Below are positions 38,557 to 49,658 of a stretch of DNA of 64,000 nt, piece after piece (positions within the stretch are counted from its first letter, which is position 1; each line of letters starts with the position of its first letter). Under the pieces are notes generated by a model. That model was not told the DNA's origin. It did not search any database and was given only the letters and a program-made list of their open reading frames with translations. Location: contig RCAB01000019.1 in NCBI GenBank assembly GCA_003640385.1, forward strand, positions 186,001-250,000. The letters are read 5' to 3'. This stretch comes from Setaria digitata. Lineage: Eukaryota; Nematoda; Chromadorea; Rhabditida; Setariidae. Made by a program: the position numbers and the translations under genes.

Positions 38557-39266
38557 TCTTGAAACACCAACTTTCAACAGCTTGTGCTAGAAAACGAGGA
38601 AGAATCAATAAACTGATAAGGTGAACAGAGACACTCATTCACCACAGTGAATATTACATTATTAGTGAACGGTAATTCTTGTCGTATCCTGCACACTCGA
38701 ATCCTGTAAAAAACTTATTCAACATCTTAGTTGATTTCCTCATTTTGTTTTTGGCATTAGAAATGAATGCCTTAGGAATTTGAACTAGAAAAATAAATAG
38801 GAATTCTAAGGAGTTGTTTTCAAGAGTATTTATACTACAAATAATTTTTATGAGGCATAAAAAAAAATTTTCTTGAACTTCATGTATTTTTTCAGTTTTT
38901 TCTAGACGTCAGCTTTTCGTCTCCCAGTATTTCCACCGACAAATAAATACATTTCTAAACAATCTTAGTAGATTATTAACCTCGAAACTTGCTTTGTTCA
39001 AGATTAAACGGGAAGTTAACGTCCAAATTTGATATAACAAACCACATAGCTACAACAATAAGTACTGAAGCACTTTCGTGCAGATGTTGAATTATTGATT
39101 TACAGCTATTTTTTATTATAAGCAGCAGAAGCCTACGACTTTAACCTTTCAAAATTTTCAGGTAAAATGTGGGATTGCAAGGATGAAAAAAAGTGCCTTG
39201 AATTTCACCAGACTGATTAGTATGGACACAGTAATCCTTTCTGAACAGCTCGTGAAGAGGGAATAA
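38123..39266 (+). CDS. Small basic protein antisense to membrane gene
   Basis: Three exons in phase: 38123-38172, 38272-38353, 39126-39266 (TAA); 273 nt, 90 aa. The ATG is 21 bases after GTGTTGCAG, a good trans-splice acceptor. The sequence is strongly basic and low-complexity (NKKKKE, THRPLKKTKGVGRKES) and ends in a mixed helical segment (MDTVILSEQLVKRE). It could be nuclear or nucleolar, but that is an inference from charge only. The first two exons lie inside intron 1 of the minus-strand membrane gene, and exon 1 of that gene (38423-38556) lies inside intron 2 of this one. An alternative reading keeps 38173-38271 unspliced, but that meets an in-frame TAG at 38197. A 96-codon minus ORF at 39141-39431 is the shadow of exon 3. 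Confidence 0.42.
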
Positions 39267-40582
39267 TGGTGTGGACAGAAGAAGTGTCAAAAAATTTTTA
39301 GCAGGAGGTGAAAGAATGTTTCTGAAAATTATACTTATCATGGTTTTTCTTGACGGTGAAACTCTTCTGAACTTAGTTACTATTATTTGTTCCAGAACAT
39401 AACACTGTGAACAAGTACCAACCACTAGCATTGTATGTTTTAATTATTCTTTTCAATCAATGTTCTTGAACTACAAACTGACTGTTTCCTTACTTCTCGA
39501 AAAAATTCCTGCTTTGCTTGTTCAGCTTCCAGAATCTTCCTTTTGCTTTAAATCTATAAATTGCTTTAAACATTACATCATCAATTAATATCCACCTCAC
39601 TAACCATCCCGTTACCTTACCCATTCTGCTTATTTTCATTTATTATCTTTCAACACCTCATTAATTTTATCTGATTTTATTTCCATTTTAACTTCCTTCT
39701 TTGTCCCCAGCTTCCTTATCCCTTTTCACTTAAGCTGAATCGCTATAGAGCATTATTTCTTCATCGTCTAATTTATTAATATTAATTTTACACTTCGTTT
39801 TAAAGAACTCATTTCTTTAGAAAGTGAAGCTTCAATTCATCAATTTAAAATATGGAGAAGTTAAGAAGCACGGTTCGGTTCCGATGCAGTCTGTTAATGG
39901 AAGATTTTCACGCGTGACACACACTTAACAGAAATGAAAGTGACAGCTGAAACAATACCATAAGATCAGAAAGTGACTACGAAGTTATCTAGCAATGCGT
40001 TACCGTTACTTTATGAAATTCAAGACGTAATGAGTATTGAACATGGATTAAAGATTTTCATTAAAAGACCACATAATATTTCAACGCAAGGTTGTAGAAA
40101 CCTTTATGTTTGCTCGTAGGTGAGTCTGGTTTGGTTGTTTAAAAGTTTTTGTAGGGAGGAGGTCTGAATTTATTGGATGTTATTCACTTATTTATTGGGT
40201 GTGACTACGACATTTTCAAATTAGAGTAAAGTGGCGATTTCTCTACGTCTCGGCACCTTATTGTGATTAATTAGTAAACTTAAAGCCTTGATTTCTCATT
40301 CTGTAAAGGAGTGAAGTAAAGCTTCTTTGTGCAGATTCTAGTGTCAAGTTCAAATATAATAATACCAACAGCTGCAGCTCAAATGAACACACATTAGTAA
40401 TGTTAGGCGGTATGTTTATCCTTCTTTTCTAATATAAATTATGAAATAAACATCCCCAAAAATTATTGAAATCACACATTCACTTGCTATTTTTGATCAA
40501 AAATTTTGAAGGTAGAGATCAACTTTTCTTCATTCCTTGTAGTTTGATATGTGCAGTGGATTTGCTTTTTTTCAGCGGTAAA
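39267..40582. other. Intergenic upstream of aap-1
   Basis: AT-rich, no coding-like segment with consistent splice sites. It should contain the aap-1 promoter. A TTTTTTTCAG acceptor at about 40566-40575, 7 bases before the aap-1 ATG, is the probable trans-splice site of that gene. Confidence 0.5.
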
Positions 40583-43500
40583 ATGGAAAAAAAGGAAGAG
40601 GATTGCTCGCATGGTCTGCAGCAGCAAGAATGGTATTGGGCGAATGCTTCTAAGGAGGAAATTGCTGAGGCTATAAGCGTAAGTCTTGAACACATTATTG
40701 AGATCTCTGCAATCTATATTTAGTTTTCAGTTGTTTCGAGAGTGAAGGAATACAATGCTCCTTACAGTTAGAATTTAAGTTTCCCCCAAAAACTTATGAG
40801 AAAACAAAGTGCATCTTGTTCGGTCATTGCCATTAACGAGTTCGAAAACGGCTAATGTGAAGTATTCAATTCCAGGACTGTCCAAGTGGTACGTTTTGTG
40901 TGCGTGATGCTTCAACGAAGGGAAATTATACTCTTACACTTAGATATGGCGAGGTATTTTTTGCGTATTCTTAGCCAGTTCCAGAATTTTGCAACAGTTT
41001 TTTTTTTCTCGGTTAGTATAAAAAAATAAAACTTCTCTTACCGTTTGAGGATAACTCTTTTCAGTAAGTGGCACACGTTGCCTTTGAAATCGGTAATCAT
41101 TTTGTGTATGCAAGAGTTAACATATCAGAGTTGTGACTTTAAATATATGGGGAAGTGGACAGGTGTGCTTGACTTACAGATTTAATTTTTTCTTCCGTTT
41201 TTCCTCTTGTCTTTTTTTTAACAGTTATTTTGATTTTTGGAGTGGATTTTGGAGTAATATAATCAAAGTAGTATGTTACACAGTTTTACAAACAAAGAAA
41301 TTGGTTTACAGAAAAATCGTTTGATAAGAATTATCGTCGCCGGTAGGCAATGTGGTTTTACCGAAGATATGTTGAAATTTAAATCGGTTGTGTCACTAAT
41401 TGATTACTATCGAAGAAACTCCTTGCTGGAGTACAACCGTCAGCTTTCTACTGAACTTCTCTATCCACTTCGCAAACCAAATTTCGAACAAAATTCTTGG
41501 GTTAGTCTTTTCTGTTCTTGTTTAAGCTTCCAAACAAATATATTGCAACTCTTACATCTAACAGTCACTTTGACTTTGGAGTGGGTTATGGGGCAATAGT
41601 AGTATGTCATACTTGGGAGGAAATTTCTTATTTTGGTCAGGTTATCGATGGTGTACGGAGTGTCGAACATTTACTGTGTCAGTTGCGTGGTTTGCACGCA
41701 GCTCATTTACGTGTCATACGATGCGATGATCAAGTTACGGCAGAACTTGACTCGTTGAGGGAGGAGTTGCAAAGAAAACGACAAGCACAAGCAGCATTTA
41801 CTACTGCATGCGTACTCTTCCTCAAACAAATGGAATTGCTTGAAAGGTAATTTTTTTGCATCATTTTGCTAAAAAAAAAAAAAGCAAAAAAAAGGCGAAA
41901 AACATTTGTTTCAGGTGGGGATCTTTTTTATCATTTCTGCACTGTTATATATTTCCAAAAGTAAGTGTTTCATGTCTGTGCATATTTATACCAAAAGTGA
42001 GCAAATCATCAGCCTAGGTCTTTAGTTCGGTTTGAGCACCTTTATAAAGAAACTAAGATATAAATTACCGAATTATCTCTTCTACCAACCATCGAAGACA
42101 TATTGTGTATTGTACAGGAATAAGACGATGTTACTTGATGAATCCGAAGTTGCTCAATCAAACAAGAATATGGAGGCTCAGCAGAGGAGGTATGTTTACC
42201 GAAAATGTTTAGATTTTCCAGTGCGATTTGTGAATATTAAGTAGTATCCGCCATACATCAAGCAGAGCAATACTATTGAAATAATAAACCATTTTAGTCG
42301 ACTTCACTTTCTTCGACTGTGCCTATGTGAGTATTAGAATAATCATAAAATAATACTGTAATGCACAGCTCATACAGATATTTCCATTCTATGAACTAGT
42401 CTATTTTTGTGTCTTGATGATTCGTAGATTTCTTGTGCGGTAGATGTCGTCTGAAGTTCGAAGAAATATGGATTCCTCTGGATAATCAAATCATGCCTAC
42501 CATTAAGTTGAACCATTTTGATTTCCTGAGAAATTCGTTTCATTGTAAAGTATTATGTTTTTTAAAGGGCACGATGTTTTTAGATTGGATAGCATACGTT
42601 ATCAGCAAGAGGAATTGGTTAAGCAAATTGAAGCAATCGAAAAAAATATCAGAGAAAACGAAGCTCTACATTGTAGTTTGACTCCGAAACTTACTAAACT
42701 GCATAAGTAGAATCATATTTGAATTTTTATATTTTAATAGCAGTTATCTTGTCATGTTACTACGGTGTTTTGAACCTTTTATATAGTTCCTATTAACCTT
42801 TTTGTATTCTGGACTTAAATTTGATACTGCAGGGAAAATTGATGTTTGGTGTTTATACCAAGTTTTTTAAGAGAGCTGGACACATGTCAGTTTCGTCTCA
42901 GTCAGCTCAATGTTTCGCAAGCAACAATGGATAAAATATTGCAAGAAGTGTCGTTTTTGGCTGATTGGGAACAGGAACCACTTGCAAGGATATTGCTTCA
43001 ATTAACATTACGATGGCAACCTGATAGATATCTTTCGTTTGATTGTACGAAGGTGTTTTACTGGTTTTATGATTTTGATTTAATTTTCTTAACCTGCTCT
43101 ATAATTTTTGTTCTCTCATCAAATTTCGTATATTTTACGATTCAGAATTGAAAAAATTTGTAGGATAGTGCCTTCAAAGTTATTCGGTCACTGATGGATT
43201 GTAATCCTGACAATTCAAATGGAATATTTTTAATTCGTCCGAGTCAGTCCCAAGCAGGTCACTATGCACTGACTATTTCGAATGAAAATCATATATTCAA
43301 TTGTTTGATTGAATACAGGTAGTATTTAATGTTTTCATTTTTTTGGTACTACCCAGTTCTTCCCAATCTTTGCATCAAAATAAAAAAGTCTTAAAGATAT
43401 CGCTTGTTTTCTACTTGTGAACGAACTTTTCGTCTATCGAATTCAAAATAAGTGCTTTTGTTTCGAGCACTTGTTTTGAGTGCAGGAATTATGCTGCTTC

Positions 43501-43790
43501 GTTGTCCATTGCTAAAGAATATATCTCCAAATATAAATTCATCATATTAATGACATGACTGGGAAGATTAGCGAGATTCCGAAATAAAAATATTACAGTG
43601 CATTTTTTTTTTTTTTTTTTACAGAGATTTAAAACATCCAGAGTCGTCAGGATATGCATTTCTCAACACGAAATTATTTTTCTCCTCCTTAGTCGACTTT
43701 GTGAGGTATTATAGTCATTGTTCGATGAAGGAACATAATGCTCAGTTGGATACCAAACTTAAAATGCCAGCTTTCAAAGGCACACTGTAG
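40583..43790 (+). CDS. aap-1: PI3-kinase regulatory (adaptor) subunit, two SH2 domains
   Basis: Nine exons in phase: 40583-40678, 40876-40953, 41312-41500, 41641-41846, 42118-42189, 42584-42706, 42872-43052, 43164-43318, 43625-43790 (TAG); 1266 nt, 421 aa. It is the p85/p55-type adaptor that binds and stabilises the class IA catalytic subunit (AGE-1 in C. elegans) and recruits it to phosphotyrosines of the insulin receptor at the plasma membrane. N-terminal SH2, about residues 16-120: EWYW start, FCVRDAS with the phosphotyrosine-binding Arg (about 42), YTLTLR, then VSLIDYY and LLYPL. Inter-SH2 coiled coil, about 122-300, Gln/Glu/Lys-rich, contacts the catalytic subunit. C-terminal SH2, about 316-415: GIFLIRPS with Arg about 340, HYALTIS, YAFLNTKLFFSSLVDFVRYY. 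As in nematode AAP-1 and vertebrate p55 forms there is no RhoGAP (BH) domain and no SH3 domain. The ATG lies 7 bases after TTTTTTTCAG, so the short N-terminus is genuine. Confidence 0.95.
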
Positions 43791-44751
43791 GCAGGAAAAT
43801 CCCTTGCATTACATTTGTTGTGTTGCTCAATCACTCTACTAAATGACACTTGCTGCCCAGTGAATGAGCCGTGTGCTGTGGATTTCCTAGCATGCCTATG
43901 AACCTCATATTTTTAACTTCAACTTGAGGATGAAACTTTTAGTTTATTTTGAAGTGGGTAGTTTCATTTGTCACTTCACATGGAAATTCACGTTGAATAT
44001 GTGGAATGTAATTTCTAACATAAATATTTGACTTGCCAGATAAAATAAAATATGAGCAACTCGTTTGATCTCTATAAGTAGGTGTGCCAGTGAAGTGTGG
44101 TGGCAGCAACTATTTGGTTGTAGGAGTGGTTATTTCGTGGAAGTTAGAGGAAACAGTTTTAATTGTATATTTATTGTACTTTGAGTTGGAATGTAATCAA
44201 ATTTACGAAATATTCTTAATTGGGTTGAACAGTTTTATGTTCATTCTTCTTAGCACCGCTTTATATTAATCACATGTTTGGGCAGAATTGTGAAGGTATG
44301 TAAAGTGCAAAGGCGAAAATGAAAAAGTTCGTATAAAGATTATATATAATTTCTATATTCATATATCAGGAAGTTCGGTTGCATGGCAAAGGTTATTGGT
44401 GTGGTGATTGCATATAATTCATCAATCTTCAATTTCATCTGTAGTAGTTAGTGGTGTTTTCTGAAGTCTTAATGCGAATATAGCTTATTTCTGTTTTTGA
44501 GGTCGGTATTTGAATTTGCATATAGTTTGTTAATAGAATGCGTACGATATGTTGCAACTAGAATAAAGTATTCACCTTTTTGTCGTATCTTCACTGGAAC
44601 AGCCGACATTTCAATCAGATAAGCTATGAAAGTTATTACAAAAGGTACTGATTTAATGATGAAATATATAAAATTGGTAAAGTTGGAAAAGAATACTGCC
44701 ACAAAAGGGGGAATGCGTTCCAGTTGGAAGGAAAAGCTACATTAATAAGCG
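43791..44751. other. Convergent spacer, 3' UTRs
   Basis: Lies between the stop codons of aap-1 (+) and the GPCR gene (-). Two short ORFs (44084-44269 plus, 44469-44702 minus) show no splice or motif support. Nothing else recognised. Confidence 0.55.
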
Positions 44752-47607
44752 CTAAATCAGTATTTCAAGTTGAGCGGCTCTCAAAGCGTGTCTGGTAGTT
44801 TGTTTTCTGAATAACTGGTTGTCAAGCTCAGGATTATGTTGCTGGTAATCAGGCTGCTGATAATGTTGATCATATTTAGTGGGACTGTGATTGGTAATAA
44901 CAATTGTTGAATTGCTTTTGCTGTTTGCACTACTTCCACTATTGCTGTTACCTTTTTTACTGCTGCTATTACTGTGTTTAATGGTACGTAAATTTATTGT
45001 TCTTATTGTTGCTAGGGTAGTTTTGGTGGATTCTGTTATTCCTTTTGTGGTTTCCATAGACTTTGTATTCGACTGAGTGGTTGATTTTGCACTTGTTCTG
45101 GAAATATAACTCCGGAGAGTACGACGGAATGGTAGTGAAAACGTCACATAAATGATAAAGTTGCATGAAGAGTTAAAGACAACAAGGACATTGGATGCGT
45201 CCACAACGTAATTGATATAAGGTCCTAGCAATTCACCAAGGCGAACCTCGAATACATTTAATAGCAGTGCTGCTACATTGCATGCAATAAATAACAATAC
45301 CACTAATATCTGTAATTATAATTTTTTAAAAATTCTAGGTTATCCTAGGGCTTTGTTGAAAATTAATCACAATTGTTATTTAAGCATTACGCAGAATGTT
45401 AATCATTACTTTTAATACATGAATTAAATTAACTATTGCTAAATTACTAATCATAAAATAATCATAAGCTTATAACTCATTTCTTGAAGTATTTGCTGTG
45501 TATATAGGATGATTCAGTATTTCGGGGTTAATATAAATGATCAAATCTAGGTCAGGACAAATTCCAAATTAATTTGGTATAAGTTCGGTCTAGATAAATA
45601 CATTTTTTGAATGATTCAATTTGGAATACATCTGTATTTTCGCCGATACACTTTTGTAAAGAGAAAGGAACTAACCAAAGCAATCGTATCACCGGAACCG
45701 CCGCCATTTTTTTTGAGAATGACTGATGCACCGATAATGGATAAAGTAAGAATCACCAGCATAACGAGAGGGCCTACGGCGAGAAATATCGAGTACATGT
45801 ATTTGTAATAAATGAGCTTATAACTGAAAGTTTGCGTTCAGAAACATAAAATTGGACTGGAATTTCCGATTCTGCAAATTTCTCTGCATATTAAACCATA
45901 AAATATGAATTAGTGGGGAAGTGGAATTGAGCACATTTAATCATCATAAATGGCCTTAAACTAATTAAATAGAATCAGCAGGTAGGTATTTTAATCAGCT
46001 GACCAACATAGCATTGAAAAAATTTAAATTTACAAAACATTCAGTGAAAAAAAAAAAGTCGCTATAAGTTAGATGTATGTCGTTATGTAAGTCAAAATTC
46101 AGTAATTTTTACCTCGGTAGAAACCTGAATGGATCGGGGCAGACTTCAAGTGCGCGACTTTCAAAACGAGTGTGCCAACATTCTAAAACAACTGTTTCAA
46201 GACAGTGAGGGATATTGTACAAAACACTGAATGCCACGATAAATAGCACTGTAGATTTGACGAAGGAAACTCGAGAAGCAAGTTTCCGACAGTTATCTGT
46301 TAAACATATCTGCAAAATCACGATAGATATCACGCAACATCTTTAGGAATAGTCTTTATGGTTATTAAACTAGAAAAAGTGGGAAGGGATCATGAAACGA
46401 AAGATTTTAAAACGGAGATAAAAGGAAGGAGGATACGGGTGGAAATAATTATGAAGTAATCCATCTCTCTGTTTGATTCATTTTCCATGATCTCTCTAAC
46501 TAAATAATTTCGCCTTGGAGTCCATGTGCAGACTTAAATAGAATCGGTGTATAACACATATATCTGATAATATTACCGTGAACTCACTTCTCTCGTTACT
46601 ATTAATACAAGTGAAAACTAGTCTTCGAAGATAGAATTTACTGTTAGGAAAATATTCAAATTTTTGCTTACTTGGACAAAACAGTCGGCAGCAGCCATAA
46701 GTGTGAAATAAACAGAACAAGTCTGAGCAGTCATACCGGCTGGATAAACAATGGGTGAAAATGCTCCAAAAATCATAGATATTTGCAGCGAATAACGCCT
46801 GATAATGTCAAAACAGAATAAAAATATTGCTGTACATATTACTGCACAATCGCTGCAACCAAGTGCGCACAGGTATAAATTAGTCGAAGAGCGCATCTCT
46901 GTAATGTCATCTTACGTGTTGTTAATAAAGCAAGGAAAATTGACTGAATGTTGCGATTTCAATTAATTGAAAATTATAAATTTCTGGATCCAGTAGCAAA
47001 TTAAAGCAAAACGTTTGTAGAACTGGAGAAAAGTGTGCTTCGTCTAGAACGCAAATGGAAACGTTAATTTTCTCCCCGCATCGCATCTATCCCCGCATAA
47101 ATTAATTAATTTAGCAGAAAAACTATTTGACCCAAATGTAACAGATATAATAACCGGATTCCTGAAATAAGTGGTCATACATCTTTTCTAAATTGTAATA
47201 CTGATCACTGTTTCATTTTATGATCCTTAAACATGCATGTTTAGAAAATGTGGATACTGAGCACCGATAGCCTTGGAAGGTGTTGTTAATTATCAGTTAG
47301 ACAACTCAGTAGTGGTACCTGGTCGGCAATAGATGAAAGCACTCATTCCGTTACCAAGAAGACCACAAAAACCAATTAATGGAAGGACAAAACCAATAAG
47401 CACTAAATTATAGACAATGTAAGTTGAATCAGATGCAAATATCTGGCACATTCCACAATGTGGTAAGCATTCGGAAAAATTTGGCCATGCAATGATACGT
47501 TGGGAATAAAGCAATTGAAGCCGTGAAAACGTTTCATTCGACTGAGAACAATGAGCAGGAAATATTGGATCAAGTCCCGTTTCCAAGTAGTCTCCTGCTT
47601 CATCCAT
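44752..47607 (-). CDS. Rhodopsin-family neuropeptide (FMRFamide-receptor-like) GPCR
   Basis: Five exons in phase: 47607-47319, 46898-46672, 46309-46113, 45823-45676, 45309-44752 (TAG); 1419 nt, 472 aa. The ATG lies 13 bases after TTTATTTCAG. The extracellular N-terminus (about 65 residues) has a glycosylation site (NET) and Cys residues. TM1 carries the GLLGN signature. TM2 begins after STNLYLCALGCSD. A Cys near TM3 (TCSVYF) can pair with extracellular loop 2 (ECWHT). TM7 has NSSxNFIIY, the NPxxY variant of FMRFamide-type receptors. The DRY box at the end of TM3 reads Asp-Cys-Phe (about 168-170). The C-tail (about 352-472) is very rich in Ser/Thr/Asn and then Gln/His, with many potential phosphorylation sites. 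It is probably a neuronal receptor for an amidated peptide coupling to a G protein. The exact subfamily (FRPR, DMSR or another) cannot be fixed by eye. Confidence 0.87.
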
Positions 47608-49658
47608 GGCTCATTAGTCTGAAATAAATTTTTTTTTTTGTTATCTTACTTACCCGAAAAGTTAAGTGTCCAGAATCACCGGAGAAATTAGGAACTTTTC
47701 TCGTATAATTCATATTTTTATGAAATTTTTCTTATAAAGAGTAATCCAATTGAATTCAAAAAATTGAGTAAGACTTATTTGATATCAGATACATTAGATG
47801 GTTAAGATTTTCTTCAAAATTTATAGCAATATGCAAAATCATTGATATGCTGGTACCTCTCAAATCTTAGAGGAATACTGATAAAAATAAGTTAAAGAAA
47901 GTGCTGGCTCATCAGCTTAAGATGTCAGTAGTAGAGTGAGAAATTAAAAACTTTTTCCTATCTAAAGGGATTTGCCTGGCAAATTGACATTGTCGTATAT
48001 TCATGAATTAGAGGGTTATTACCTAAACATTAAATTGAATAGCTAAACTAAACTTTCTTCTGGTAGGATTCGACCGTCATGTTGATCTGCAACCTTTTAA
48101 ATAAACGAATAAAACAAAAAAAAAAAAAAAAAAAAAAAAAAACGACAAAAGCAAAAACAAAAAAAAAAAATTGGATTGGGAATTATGCTTTTTCATTCAA
48201 CAGAAATGCTAATAATGTTGAAGCTGCTTCTACATTACAGATGATTATATCTTATGCCGTTATACCATTAATATAGAAATTCATAACAGTAAAAATCATT
48301 CTGAAGTTATTCTAGAAATAATGCCCCGAAGATGACAATAAGTCGCAACTGACTAAACTTTGTGCTGTAAATTTGTTTTTGCACCGATATTTTTGGAAAA
48401 AAATTTGTGAATGCTTTTGACAAAGATGATGCTTTCAGTATTATCTTGTTGACTTCTGTGAAAAACGACCTAAAACTGCAACGAAACTTAAAAATAATTA
48501 GGCTTAAAAATTGAAAAAAAACCAGGCCTTCTTCAATTTTGCACTTTCTTTTCAGACGTGTGGCTAAGCACTTCAGACATTTGTTGAGTCATTCCAATAT
48601 TTGAGAAATAGATAGTCCGTTTTTGGAGTTTGAAATTTGAGAATTTAGACTAATGTGCAACTTTAGTTCAAGTTCTCCAGTTACGTTTTTTTCTTTTTAG
48701 ATAAATGGTGTCAAAATTCGCGAAACTTTATATTTTTTAGGTTCGATAGGGGGGTTTTTTTAAGATAATCAGATTACTAATTTTAATTTAAAAAGTCTCG
48801 CCTCCACGTGAGCAAAAAAATAGCTACCATTTTTAGTTTCATTTCGTACAAATTTTGTTATTCAAACAATTTCAGTATTAACGACAGTTAGTCAGAGATC
48901 CGATTTTCTCCATGAAACTAAGTAAAGAATATGAGAAATTCAAGACTTAATTAAGGATCATTTTGTGACCCTTTCAATTAGAAGAATTTCATATTACGGT
49001 TATCAAATCACTTAGTATATTACGTCTTTTCAGAAACCGGGATAGATATTGCCAAGTAATATATCTAAAAAGGATAAAAATAGTTGGTGCTAAATTTTAA
49101 CTTTGTAACTAGATTGTTTTTATAATTTTACACCTTAATCTATTATTGAATGAATGGCGAGTTATTTAAAGTAATGAAGTTGTGCAGCAAAGTGCAGTAA
49201 TAATAAAAAGTCCACCTTGGACCTTTTAACGCAACTGTCGTCAGTTTCAATCCGGGAATATGGATAATTTTAACTATATATCGTTGTGCAGTGACTATGT
49301 CATTTTCTTATTACTCAGGATATAAACAGGAAATACTTGTAGATAAAATGAACGAGACGTTATTTAAATATTCCGCTCAGTACTGAGAAGTGTGCAGAGA
49401 TTTCTTTCAGGACGTGTTCGGATTTATAAACCGAAAAATAGTGAAGAATTTTTCTTTCTTGTCGTTTCGGTTAACTGAACATGACGAACGATAACCGATG
49501 CTGATCTATAGGGAAAGTAAATTAATATGGAAAAAGCGAAGAGAAACAAAATTTAGATTTTACCTCTATTACCATAATTCAGTTCTGTGCGTTGCATAAA
49601 TTAGATTTTTTTTAAGCTTTTTGCTTTTCGTGGCTTAACTACAAAAAATTATTTTCAG
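47608..49658. other. Intergenic, mostly non-coding
   Basis: Upstream of the GPCR gene. Contains poly-A runs (48116-48142 and 48160-48170). One plus-strand segment at about 48205-48275 after an AACAG acceptor has a coding-like composition (NVEAASTLQMII) but no partner exon was established. Confidence 0.45.

Noticed and set aside
39141..39431. 96-codon minus-strand ORF
   Set aside because: It is antisense to exon 3 of the small basic plus-strand gene, which has the better splice context; still, the choice of strand is not certain.
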